Below are positions 12,033 through 25,300 of a stretch of DNA of 64,000 nt, piece by piece (position 1 is the first letter of the stretch; every line of letters starts with the position of its first letter). The position numbers and the translations under genes are program-made. The stretch spans positions 13,958,501 through 14,022,500 of the forward strand of contig OU015568.1 of the NCBI GenBank assembly GCA_907165135.1. Reading direction: 5' to 3'. This stretch comes from Oikopleura dioica. Lineage: Eukaryota; Chordata; Appendicularia; Copelata; Oikopleuridae. The notes below the pieces were generated by a model. That model saw only the letters and a program-made list of their open reading frames with translations. It ran no database searches and was not told the origin of the DNA.

Positions 12033-12526
12033 ATTTTGTTAACTCGCAGACAATCAAAACTGAAGCAGATGTCAAGGCTGAAATCAAAAACGAATCTGTC
12101 AAAACAGAAATCAAGGAGGAACCATTCTTCGAACCTGAAATTAATAGTAAATACGTCGATAAGAAGACCGACGGTGCCCAGTCTGACGTCTGCCAGTCTC
12201 GTTCAGATAACCAAGAGCCGACTATAAAAGAGTATTACGATCCAGTTATCAAGACGAAATACATCACTCTCAACGACGGAACCCCTGTTCTAGGCGAAAA
12301 CTACACGGAGCCATGCAAAGAGTATCAAAAGCTTCCTCACTGGTTGTTACGGGTTCCTCGATTTTACTTTTATTTTAACCAAATTGGAGAGTAATCGCAA
12401 AACCCTGAAAAGCCGAAAGTTACACGCATTCAAATCGCAGCTGGTGAGCATCTCGCCAAAAACGATCAACCCTCTCCCTTCGATCCAGTACCGTACTGGA
12501 GCAACTTGCCTAGCTTTCAGAAGTGA
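12033..12526 (+). CDS. Partial gene with a cluster of SUMO-acceptor-like motifs
   Basis: An open exon (12033-12352, preceded by a CTTTAG acceptor) joins to 12413-12526 through a GT-AG intron. The first coding exon was not found, so the protein is incomplete at the N-terminus. The frame begins with five PsiKxE motifs within about 25 residues: IKTE, VKAE, IKNE, VKTE and IKEE. Such sites are the consensus for SUMO conjugation by UBC9. A conserved-looking block follows (YYDPVIKTKYITLNDGTPVL), then a short C-terminal exon (FDPVPYWSNLPSFQK). I do not recognise the family. The composition suggests a nuclear regulator. An alternative acceptor at 12049 would trim five codons. Confidence 0.5.
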
Positions 12527-13304
12527 TACTGCCAAAGCACAAGAGTTCAATTATTTATTAACAACTAAGTTTCAAATTTAATTTTTACCATTTATCTTTA
12601 AATAAGTTTCTCTTATTTTTTTCACTTTCTTTTTGCTTCAAAACAGCGTTCAGAGCTCCAGGACTCTTGAGTAAACTGCCGACGTTAAAAGTAATTCATT
12701 TATCTACACCTCAGTTATATTTTTGCACAAAAAAAACGAAAACCAAATAAAAAATTCAAAATTTCAAAAACTTGCGCGTTTTATTGCATGTACTCGAGGA
12801 GGAACAAAGAACAAATGTGTAGCTTATCATGCCGAAGTGCAGAATACGAACTTGAAATTCAAATGTTCAATTGTTATGGATGATTAGCAGATGACGACGA
12901 AAAGGAGGATGAAGGTCTAGGGAAAATACAGCTAAACAAGCCTTTCAGTCAGCTTTTTCTAGATAAAATAAGGATCCGATTTGAACAACATTTTTCCCTC
13001 GCAACGGCGTGAACTCAGTCTATTTTTTAAATTTTCACCTGCAGCTTGTTTTCAAAAACTTGAAAACACAAAAACAAATCTTAGATCGGCAAGTTGAACT
13101 CCGACGATCCTAACTCCGCTGATAACTCCGCCAGGTTTAATCCTAATTGAGATCTTCGCTGTAGCCAACGACAAAATCTAGAGCAGCGAGCGCGATTGGT
13201 GGATCTCAAATCGCGCGCTTTTGAACGACGCAGCCTTGGCGCTTGTCCCTCACTTGCTCTCTTGAAAATCAGAGAAAATAGCCAAAATTTTAAGTTTTTA
13301 AAAA
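12527..13304 (+). promoter_or_regulatory. HMMR upstream region with NF-Y and CHR-like sites
   Basis: No coding sequence is seen. About 110 bp before the HMMR ATG lies an inverted CCAAT box (ATTGG, 13195-13199), then GCGCGC and TTTGAA at 13220-13225. A CCAAT box upstream of a CDE/CHR pair (TTTGAA) is the known arrangement of G2/M promoters bound by DREAM/MMB. The far part (12560-12760) is AT-rich and unremarkable. Confidence 0.4.
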
Positions 13305-16300
13305 ATGTCTTTCGCAAAATCCAAACGAACAACCTACTTCGACGACGTTACCAAAAATAAAGAGAATCTTCCTGGGCCCGAGCGATACAACCCTCAAAAT
13401 GACCAGGTGAGTTTTAATTAAAAAGGAAAAAATTGCTAACCAACATAAATTTCACTAATCTAATTCAGTCAATCTGGGGCTATTACGGTCAAAATGGCCA
13501 GGTTTGTTGAAAAACCCAAATCACTCAAAAATTGGTGTATCTTTGGTGATCAAATAAACTTGCTTGATTGTACTTGAATCGATAACTAAAAAATTATTTA
13601 AAAAAATCTACATTTCTTACTAACCATTCGAACCGTTTTCCCGAACGACATTTAACCATCTTTTAGAGAGTCAAAGGCGGCTTCCAGTACCGCGACCAGA
13701 GCATGATGGACATAAGCAGCATCAGCGGAGCCTACCAAACTGACAAGTCTATTCTTGGTCCTCCTCAATCGACCCCGTCAAAAGAGCCCTTCAAAATCGC
13801 AAAACGAGGGACCAGAAAGTCAACAGTTTCAAAATCGCTCGAAATGAGCATGTCCCAAGAAATGGCCAAATACAAGGTCAGTATTTCGAAAAAAGTTATC
13901 TTTAATCTTGAGCTGTTTTCAGGAGCTCGAGTCGGACCATTTTCAACTGAAACAGCGCTATCAGAAGATCTCCGATTTGAAAGACGAGCTCGAGGAAGAC
14001 TACACGCGAGTAAAGGAAGAAGCGCAAAAAGTTCCGCGACTCCAGAAGCAGCTTGAAGCCTTACAGGACTCGCTAGAAATCAGCAAGACAAAGGTAAGCT
14101 ACCTTTCTTTACTTATTCTGACAGAAGATATCAGGGCGAAGAAGTAAAAATCCTGGAAGATCAGCTGCGCCAGTTGAAAGAAAAAGAAGACGAGACTTTC
14201 AAACAGATCACAGAAAAGGAGTCTCAATTGGTCACGCTCAGAGGTCAAATCGTCGCGCTAGAAGGAAGAATTACAGAATCAGAGGTAAGAGTAAAAATCG
14301 GTGTTTTCATCGTTGATTTCTTATTTACAAAAGAAAAGAAAACTCATTCATCCTGATTCATTTTAAAAAACTTTTCAAGGTCCAATTACAAGAACACAAG
14401 GTTTGTATATTTTAAATGCATGATATTTTCTGATTCATCATTTTACACCATTTATTTCAATCCCACACGGCGCTAGCTACAGGACTTAACAAACTGTAGC
14501 TTGTGCCCCCTGGAATTCACTCATTTTTATACTTTCAGAAATCCATTACCAATTCTTTTTCAGACAACGCTGAAAAACAAAAGCGACGAGTTACAAAAGG
14601 CGAACCTGGCCAACTTCAACCTGGAGCACAGAATCGCTGAGCTCGAGCCACTGAAAGAGAATGTCGCCTTGCTGAAAGAGGACAACGCCGTGTATGCAGC
14701 AGAGATCAACGGGCTCAAGCAAACGCTCGAAGAAGCGCACAAGACGTTGAAAATAAAAGAGTCCGAGAATGCATCGCTCAAGCAGAATATCGGCTCCCAA
14801 GTGAGCGAAACTGACTCGCTTGTGAAGAAACTCGAGCAGATGCGTTTTGAGCGGGATGAGTGCAAGGCGCTTGAGAAGGATCTCAGAGAAGTCCAGGTAA
14901 ATTTGATTTTGACCACTGCTTTTCTAAAAGCTAACTTTCATTTATAGGGAACTACCGAAGCAAAAGTGCGAGAATTAATCGCTTCTGTCGCTGAAAGAGA
15001 AGACCAAATAAAAGTCCTCGAGCAAGAGATCAGAACTCATCAAACCGCGTTGACTAGTGCTTCTGAAAAATCCGCAGCTTCTGAGGAATCGAAGGCGGCG
15101 CAGATCCAGGAGTTGAGCAACGAACTCGCAGGGTTGAAAGAAAACTTGAGCGAAAAGTCAGCCGAGCTTGAAGAGAAACTCTCCGAAAATCAGAAAATCA
15201 GCGAGGCTCTCGAAAATTTGAAGGCAGCTCTTCTCCTGGAAGAAGAAAAGCTCAAAAAAGCCGAGGAAAGCCATGAGAAGCAGCTGAAGGCGAATTCTGA
15301 AGCTCGAGATTTAGAAATAGCTGAATCAGAAGCGAAGATTTCTGAACTTCAAAGCGCTGCCCAAGCGAAGGACTTGCAGATTTCGCAATTCGAAGAATCG
15401 ATCAAGGTAATTATCTATTTAGCACTTTAGTGCTTTTTAAAACTTACTTTACACTGAAAATTTAGGCAACTGCGGCTGAAAATGTCCACTTACTCGAGAA
15501 GATCGAACAATCAGACTCTGCAATGAAAGCCTTCGAGGAGAAGCTCAACTCGGCTGAATCTGCGCAATCTGATCTTTCTTCTGAAATTGCTCGCTTGAAA
15601 GCTGAACTTGAAGAAGCCAAGGCGAAGAATGTCTGTTCTTCTCAAGAGTTCACGGCGCTGAAGGAAGAAGTCTCGACTCTTAGGGCGGCATCGAAGGATC
15701 ATGAAGCGAAATTCGTGAAAATTGTCAACGAGAAACGAGAAATCGCAAAAGAAGCTGAAATTCTTCGAGAGCATGGGTAAACCGTTCGCGATTTTCTCAA
15801 TTAACTTTCTTTCCTAGCGCCAAATACAAGATAAAGCGAGACAATCTTCGAGCCATATACGACGAGCAGCTGCAGAAGACAGAGCAACTAGAGCTCTTCA
15901 AGAAGGATCACGAAGGCACTCTGGCTGCGCTCCAGCAAAAGCTCAAGGCGGCCGAAACTGAGAAACAAAACTTCCGAGCTCAGTTGACCGCTGCCGAGCG
16001 GAAATTGGCCGACGCTACAGATCGGTAAGTAAGAATACTCGATAGTAGTATGTACATAAGCTTTTTTCAATAATGGAGATAATGTAAACAAAGAAAGGTA
16101 AATAATTATAAATATTTATGAAATATATAAACAAGTTAAAATATTTATATTAAACGTAAACATATGATAAATATTAGTAAACTAAATATAAAATATAAAC
16201 ATGAGTCTTCAAAACAAAGGAAGCTCAAAAATAACATAAAAATTTCTAGAAGGTTATTTTAATAACCAAGTTATTCAAATAACTTGTTATTGAAATAACT

Positions 16301-19300
16301 TGTTATTCAAATAACTTTTTATTACGATAACCGTTATTCAAATAACCTTCTAGAAACTTTTATGTTATTTTTTACAAAAACTGTCCCTTGGATGAGACTT
16401 TTCAAATATAAACATGAGTAGGATTTGTATCGGGAAGGCGGCGCGCGGCGTGGCGCTTTTCGCCCAAAATGACGGAAATCTATTTCGCGTAACTTGAAAG
16501 ACTTACAGTGGAAAACCTATGAATATATGAAAAAATTTGAGGCTTGTTCATAAATTGACCTTAAAAACTTAACTTTCCATCAAAAAAGCGTAGTTTTCTC
16601 GAAAATTAAACAAAAACCTGTTTTTTGTGTTTCTAACCGACCTTCCGAATCTCTGATTTTGAGATATGTGAAAGAACAACTTTCTAGTGTCTGTTAAAGT
16701 TTGAAGACCGGGGAAAAACTAGAAGGCTTTCAAATGTCCCGTTAATGGAGTCTTGTATAATAAATTTTTTTCAGAAAAGATTAAGGTGAACAAGTCACAG
16801 AGCTGAATAAGATTCTTTGCCTCTTTTTCATGTCTGTTTTGAATTATTTATTTTCAACTAAAATATTTTCTTCAATAATTTCGCTTGCGTCAATGTTTAC
16901 GACCAGTGTTATTTTTATAATCATAATTGTTTAAAGAAAGAAAAAATAATTTTTGGCTCTACTACAACCGTTTTAAGTTAAAATATTTTAAAACAAAATC
17001 ATTGCCAAGTTATTGATCCAGTGTTTATTGTTGTAAATAAAAGGAGCGGTGAAAGATATGATCGCGTAATTAAGAGAAAATGTCAACGATGATAAGCGGA
17101 GAAATTCTTCCTCAAAAAGAGTTTGCATACCCTTTTCGTATATTGCTAAGTGGATCATCTGGTGCTGGAAAAACTTATATTGCAAAGCAAGTTCTGCTGA
17201 ACAGGCATCTGTTTCAGAAGAAAACAAAGCGGGTCCTGTATTTTTATCCCTGTTTCCTTGAAGAAAAACCCGTTCAGTGGGATGATCTTGGAATTCCTGT
17301 TAGCTATCGCGTCGGTATCCCATCACAGGATGATATTGATGAGATGATGCCCCATACAACGATTGTTCTTGATGATCTTTATGAAGAAGCGATTCAAAGT
17401 CAAGCTATAGATCATCTTTTTCGAGTCACAAGCGGCAAGCGAAGCCTGAACGTTATGATTATGACTCAAAATAATTATGCTGCTGGAAAATTTGGTCGTA
17501 ACATTCGTCTGAACTGTAACGCAACGTTTCTCTGCCGAAACTGTCTAGACGGAACAATCAATAAGAGAGTTTGCAATACAGCTGGGCTGCAAAAAGCGTT
17601 CAAGAGAGCGTCCGAAGATATCAAGAACAAATCATATCCTTACATGTTTCTTGATCAATCGCCTCGAGGTCATGCCTCAAGCTACCGGCTGTACACGGAT
17701 ATATTCTCAAAATATCCTGTTGTCTACTCAGTCACCGGTATGAAGGCTTGCATCGTACCCTTCAACGATTTCAAGCAAAACTTCAACATTATCGAAAGAG
17801 AAAATACTTTCGAAGCAACAGCGAAGAAAGATGACGAAAAATACTCATCGTGCAAAACAATCGAAACATCAAGGGTTAAAGCAAAAACAAGATGTGACAG
17901 CTTTACAGATGACTCGTCAGAGTCGGAGGTTGAGAGGAAAAGAACCAGAAAACGACGAAAGAGATCTGTCCCCGAGAAGAAATCAAAGAAAAAGACAAAG
18001 AAATCCAAGCGAAGACGACCATCAACTTCCTCCGAAAGTGAAACATCCTCAGCAAGCTCAAGCTCAGGTAAAGAATCAAGTGAATCAACAAGCGACTCTG
18101 AAAAAACAGAAGAAGACAGTGACGGATCAGATTCAAGCCCTGTACGAAAACGTTGCAAGCGCTCCAGCGTTCTCAGCGAAAGTAGCGGAGTTTCTCAGGC
18201 AGAATAAAACTCATAGTACTCACCGTCGAATAACTAAAAAACGATTTCCCAGAAGAAAAATCATAGTCGACTCGCCATTCAAAATTTTTATGGGTGACTT
18301 GATTGAATACAAGAAATTCAAATTTTCAAATCGTCAGTATGCTTATGTTCTACTTATAATCGATTGCTTCTCTCGCTTTATATGGACACGACCTGTAAAA
18401 ACAAAAGGAGGAATCGATGTTGCTAACGCTCTCAATGATATATTTCAAGATTTTCTCGAATGGCCTAATTCTCTTATCACAGACGAAGGCTTGGAATTCT
18501 ACAATGTCAATGTAAAAAAAATTCTTGATCGCTATGGAATGCATCACTATAGTATCAAAACAAAATTGAAAGCGAGTATGGCAGAACGAGTCAATCAAAC
18601 CATCAAAAAACGAGTGGAGCTGTTTATGAAATCAAACAAAACTAAAAATTGGATCGATGTTCTTCCAGAAATAGTCAAAGGCTACAATTCCACTCCTCAT
18701 CGAGCCATTGGAATGGCACCAAGCCAAGTCTCACATGAAAATAGAGCACAGGTCTTCGCTCATCTCTTCCCGGATTTCGATTTGAAAGTCAAACCAAGAC
18801 TCAAAATTGGGAACGTTGTCCGAGTAAAAATAGAGAAGGGTATCTTCGAAAAAGGATATACACAAAACTGGACAGACAAAATTTACGTCATAATCGATAT
18901 CAGACAACGAGCCGGAGTAGTTTGGTATAAAATTGCAGACGAAGAAGGAAATAGACAACCTGGAATAAAGTACTACTTTGAGCTTAACTTCGTTGCAGAT
19001 GATCTTGAATCTTTTCGAGACAATGACCAAGGAGCTGAAAGTTCCTGAAATTTTCTTTGAAAAAAAATCAAGAGTACAATGTTCAAATTATAAGCGCTGT
19101 CTGTAATCTGATGACGACTCCGCGTGACATGGACATTGCTTTCATAACGTGTAACTCAATTGCTTCTTGCTATGGAGAACCGAATACGCTGATGATGGGT
19201 CAAATCCGTCCAAACGACAGGTGGTGCCATTTCTCCGACCAACGCTCCGTTACCTTCCCTTTAAACATATATAACTGGCGGGATACACGATTTTCAATCG

Positions 19301-22300
19301 ACTTAGGCAGTCAACACATCATTCAACACTTTTCACTCCAGATACTTATCACAACAAGAGAATGAAAACAATCATTGCCTCGCTTGAAAATCGTCCAAAA
19401 AAATGGTTTCCAAAATCTCAATCCGGCGCGGGCAAACGAAAGTCAAAAAACGGTCCAACAAAACTCAAGCTAACACCAGGTCGAAAACATCCAAATACCA
19501 AAACAAAGAAAAAACGAAATCAAACAACAAAAGATTTGAAAAAATCAAAGAAATCATCGAAAAAGAAAAAAGCATGAACTCATACCTAATTGCGAAACGT
19601 TTAGAACGAGTTGAACATTTTCAAGGTGTTTACTCCATTGATACTTTACCCAAAATTGAAAATTTTCCTTCTTTTATTGTTGTCAACTTATCGCCTGAAA
19701 TTTCAAAAGGCTCTCACTGGATCTCATTACGAATTATAAAGAGTAAAATTGAAATATTTGATAGTTTAGGCCTTAAAAAATATCCTACGCAGCTTTTTGA
19801 CTTTTTTGGTGATAAAGAAACCTTTTTTTATAAAAGAACCCAGTCAGACTCGTCATTTTATTGTGGTTTTTATGTTTGCTTCTTCGTTATTTTCCGTTCT
19901 CTTTATTCACGACAGAAACTTTCTTCTCTCTTTACTCATTCCTTTACTGTTAACGATCAATTACTTCTTTTCAAACTTTCTCAACTCTGGTGACTAAAAT
20001 TGGTGATATAATTGTCTAACTTTTTGCTCTTTTTAGACTGAAATCATGACAGAAGTTGAGTACTACGACCAAAAAGTTGTTAAACGGCATTATCCAAGAG
20101 AAGAGGACAGCTTGACCGGAAGGCTTAGCTTTAAGTTTGACGCCGATCCGAATCTTTTCCTTGTGAAAAATAAAATTGCGATTCATTTCACAATCGAGCT
20201 TGACAAGAATTATATTCCTTCAAATGGCTTTGCTAGCAAACAGTTCGGAAAGACTGAAGTTGCGGTGAATTCTCAGATTATCGATAACTCAAATTCAAAG
20301 TAAGGACTTAATTTTTGTTCTGATAATTATTTTTTCTTTAGTTCTCACTACTTGTTGGCAGACTACTTGACCAAACGTGTCAATTTCGACCCACTTTATG
20401 TTAATTCCGCATTCCAGATTGAGGGGTACTACGATGAATACAACTATGAGAATCTTGTTGATAGTGACTCAAAGAAAATGATTATAAATGGACGACGCCC
20501 ACAATGTTACGAAACATCTAACGGAAATTATATTTATGAACTTATCTTCCTTCCGACTCATGGTTTTTCATGGAGAACAAACCTCTTCCTCAAAACACAG
20601 ATCTTTCAATTACACTTTATCGTCTTAAACATGAGTTTTCGACAATGTTTATCGGAGAGAATGAAACTGATATGCTTCCAGCAGGAGAAGTCCTTAAAAT
20701 AACTGATGCCTACGCTATTGCTGAATACGTGTCATCGCCGAGCCTGAGAAACTACTTTGGGAGAATCAAATCAAAGCCAATCACATATAAATTCAATGAT
20801 ACTTTGATAACAACAATGAGTTTGCCAAAAGGAAGAAAAAATGTGCAACTTCTTAATGTGACTGGGGGAAATACCCCTGCATATCTGTTCTTTGGACTGA
20901 TTCAAACAGAAGCTCTTCATGGATCTTCTAAAATTGATTCTTCGAATTTCAGCTTTTTCAACAATCTTGTTCAAGTGAATGTCATGTTGAATGGTCAATC
21001 TTTAAATGGATATCCTCAGGTTTATCTTTTCAATTTCTTATTTTTTTTTATCCTTATCTTTAGAAAATCACAAATCAATATCCGATTCTTCCCTACTGGA
21101 AATATCTGGACACGCTTGGGCGAGTTAGTCAAGCTGATTTGTCATATGTTGTATCAATGGAAAACTACAAAGTGAACAACATTTTTGCTCATGAGTTTGA
21201 AGGAGAAGAAATCTCACAAGGCTGGCTATCTTTCTCTTTCGATTTTAGCACACCACTTGAAGATGATTACTCAATCGTTATTTGGTCTATCGTCTCGACC
21301 AAGCTCACGATTGACGAACATAAACAAGTTGAAAAAACCCTTCTTTGTAAGTAAACATATAATTAATCACTGGTTATGAATAGAGCACTGATTAACCAGC
21401 GCTTTAGAACTTCTGGTCTTCTTTTGCCCGCTCATCTCATTATCAAAATGTTTGTCACGATCAAAACTTTCACTTTTCGCTCCTACAATGGGGGCGGCTT
21501 TTTCAGGGTCAAGGGAACTTACATTCCTGGTTTTGAAACTGACCTTGATTATTCACGACCGACCAAAGAGATCAACTTACGACTGTTTGCAAAGACTGGT
21601 GATGAAGTCTCGAATGTCTTCCAAGCTCTCCAAATGCACACAGAATCACAACGTCCTGCAGATCTCTACACCACTTCTGATGCCAAACAATCCGACTGGG
21701 AAAAAGAACACAATGTCAAGCCTTCCTACACTTTCCGATTCAATCGTCCAGTCGACCAGAAAATCTAATTGTTTCTGCTTCTTTTGATCCCTCTCTTGAA
21801 AATTTCTTTCCTTTTCTTTTCAATTTTTTATTTACTCGAGTAATAAATTTGTTTGGTGATTATCTCTTTGGTCTTTCTTTGAAGCAAGTTTCTATTTACA
21901 AGCAGGCAATAATCAAAATTTCTGGTTCAGTAAAAAAATATGCTCTCGTATGCCATCAGCTTTTTCGAACCTTATGTCGAAGTTTTATTCACCCGTCATT
22001 CGAAAAATGTCCTTCTTGAATAAAATCAAAAAGTTTTTTTGCGGGTATGCTAACTCGACTACAGAAACTATAGAAGTTACTGCTGAAGAAGCTGCGATTA
22101 TGAAAGGTCACAAGAATTACGAGGATCATAGACATCCAGAATGTCTTATCTGTGCAATGCTTGATGGATATGTAGCGAAACGTTTGAAGAACTGAACAAA
22201 ATCATTTTCCATTTTTTTTTAAGAAAAACAAAAATGTCAAAAAAAAAGAAACTGCGGTGTATTCTTCCTGTACATAAAATTGGTGATAATAAAATTGGGT

Positions 22301-25300
22301 GATGAATTTCTTTGTCTTTCTTTATTTGTTTTTTCGCATGTCGAAGTTCCGCTTGAGCTATTTTCCTAAACATATCCAGGATAGCAAAATGTGCACGGAG
22401 TAACCAGTGCTTTTGAACCTCATGGCTAAAATTTCAAGTCTCTTCACAATAAGAAAAATATGTTTTTGCAGAAAGTTGAGAGTTTTAGCTGCACTTCTTA
22501 CAGAAGTGGTGTCTTACTCAATATTGTCGGTATCTGCGGTGATGATGAAAATTCAAGCCAAAAAGTTCGTCTCCACTACACGTCTGTCAATGTGACAAAT
22601 AATGTTCTTGCTTTTGAGAAAATAGCGATAATGAACAAAAACAGAAAAAGTGGCAAAGAAAGCTGGATACCTGTACAGATCCTTGGAACGGCGCCTAAAA
22701 AGGTCGACGATGAGCAGAATAATATTGTGTCATCTTACTTCGTTGATTTCAAAGATTTCACTCTTAAATACGAGCGACAAGACCTCTCCGATGACTGTCC
22801 TGTCTGCAAGACAAAAGACGTTTTTCGCTGGATTCAGAAAGAAGATAATGAACTCTGAGATATAACATTTCTCCTTCCTTTTACTCAAAAAAAAAATTGA
22901 TAAAAAAAATTCTGGTGAAACTCTCCTGTAAATAAAAATTTTCGGTGAAAATAAACTTTGGTGACAAAATTCCAAGTCTTTTTTAATTTGTATTCATTGT
23001 CGATAGAGTAAGTTCTAGTTTCCACAGGCATTCATGGGATCAAAGCAGTTCTGAGAGGTATTTTTGGGATCGGGGAGCTCAGAGAGGTATTTTTGGGATC
23101 GGGGAGCTCAGAGAGGTATTTTTGGGATCGGGGAGCTCAGAGAGGTATTTTTGGGATCGGGGAGCTCAGAGAGGTATTTTTGGGATCGGGGGAGCTCTGA
23201 GAGATATAACTGGACTTAGGCGATGAGAAAATCAAAAAAGACTCACCTCAGACTGACGGGGCTCTGACCCATTGACAGGTCTCTGACCCGTTGACAGGTC
23301 TCTGACCCCTTGACAGGCCTCTGACCCCTTGACAGGCCTCTGACCCCTTGACTGGCCTTAGTCCACCCTGACAGGCCTCAGACCCGTTGACAGGCCTCTG
23401 ACCCCTTGACTGGCCTTAGTCCACCCTGACAGGCCTCAGACCCCTTGATAGGTCTCTGACCCGTTGACAGGTCTCTGACCCCTTGACAGGCCTCTGACCC
23501 CTTGACAGGCCTCTGACCCCTTGACTGGCCTTAGTCCACCCTGACAGGCCTCAGACCCCTTGATAGGTCTCTGACCCGTTGACAGGTCTCTGACCCCTTG
23601 ACAGGCCTCTGACCCCTTGACAGGCCTCTGACCCCTTGACTGGACTTAGTCCACCCTGACAGGCCTCAGACCCCTTGATAGGTCTCAGACCCCTTGATAG
23701 GTCTCTGACCCGTTGGCAGGTCTCTGACCCCTTGACAGGCCTCTGACCCGTTGGCAGGCCTCTGACCCCTTGACTGGCCTTAGTCCACCCTGACAGGCCT
23801 CAGACCCCTTGATAGGTCTCAGACCCCTTGATAGGTCTCTGACCCGTTGACAGGTCTCTGACCCCTTGACAGGCCTCTGACCCGTTGACAGGCCTCTGGC
23901 CTCTTGACAGGCCTCTGACCCGTTGACAGGCCTCTGGCCTCTTGACAGGCTTCTGGCCCCTTGACGAACCTCTGGCCTCTTGACTGGGTTCTGGTCCCTT
24001 GACTGGCCTTAGTCCACCCTGACAGGCCTCTCTCCACCCTTACTGGCCTTAGTCCACCCTGACAGACCTCAGACCCCTTGACAGGTCTCTCCTCGACAGT
24101 CTATAAACGGGCAAACTGAATCTAGACCCTTCCGATTAGTCTCAGCCATGCAAACTTTGAAAGTGTTCTGAATTATCAACAGCAGCAATTGGGATAAAAC
24201 AAGTGAGACTAAAATGCATTTATTTCATCTTTGTTATGTAAAGACTACAGGTCAAGAGTTTTGTGATGTTGTATCCGCTTTTTCGAAACATGCTCTGATT
24301 TTGATGGGTAATGTCGACGAGGCGAGGGATGTCAGTCCAATCTGGAATGTTCTGCAAGAATTCTTTTTTCGATGACTTGTTTTTGATAAGGTTAGGTTCT
24401 ATTGGAAGAGAGGTCGAGATTTGAGGCCAAACAAATCGAAAGCGTGAGTCAGGATCTTCTGTGACGGGGTTTTCCAGCAAAAACGCAAAATCGATTCCAA
24501 AACGAAAAGGCGGTGAGATGAATTCGAATAGATCATCCACAACGTTAAACAAGTCGAAGTTCTTGTTAATCAATAGTCTAACGTGAGCATGTTCTACGAT
24601 CCGACCTGGTTTCGGAGGAGCAATGATAACACGATTCTGAAGTTGTCCCATCTTCTCCGTTTTCTCAAAGTATTCAAGCTCCTCCTTAGAGAGTGGAATG
24701 TATGTACCACCATACTCTTTGCGAATTGCTTCTAGGTCTACTCTTTCACTTTGATAGAATGGCATAGCGACGAGAAATTTTGATCACGTTTATATGGACT
24801 TTACAAATTTATTCTAGCGGAAAAAACAGTGAAAAATAAAGAAGCTTGTTTTTTTTCGGAGATGGATGAAATAAACAGTTAAAGCGGCTTGCCGTCGAGG
24901 GTCAGTGGCTCGCAGGTAATGCCATCATCCATGACGCGCATTTTTACAAATAAATTTGAAAGTAGAACTTTTTCAGTTGAAACTCGTTTAACAACATTGT
25001 TGGTAGTAGGGCGTAGAGTTCGCAAAGTGAATCGATTATTTGTTTCTATGTTTCCATACAAGCAATCAAGGAATTCTTGCAGTTTTAACTCTTGGTTATG
25101 CGGAACTCCTTTTGTTGATCGCTTAACCTTGTCATTTTTCGGATCATAGCCGAAATACATTTTGTTTCCGAGGCAAACAAGTGCTCCCGAATCTGTCTCC
25201 CATTCAGCTAGAAAGATTTGAATTCTACTTTTTAAGAAAATGGTTCTTACATTTTAAGAGACCAGGAGTTTTCTCGTTTAGGTTGGTGTTTTCAAGAACA

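Noticed and set aside
12036-12227. Lys/Arg/Ser-rich frame with its own ATG over the SUMO-motif exon
   Set aside because: It is a shadow frame; the other frame continues through a splice to a protein-like C-terminus.
20545-20580. Programmed ribosomal frameshift in the capsid candidate
   Set aside because: The bases around the T-run do not form a standard X-XXY-YYZ slippery heptamer in the zero frame, and a similar break occurs in the polymerase; base loss or assembly error is simpler.
23819-24037. Open frame through the 19-bp satellite
   Set aside because: It is a by-product of a stop-free tandem repeat, with no start context or protein-like composition.
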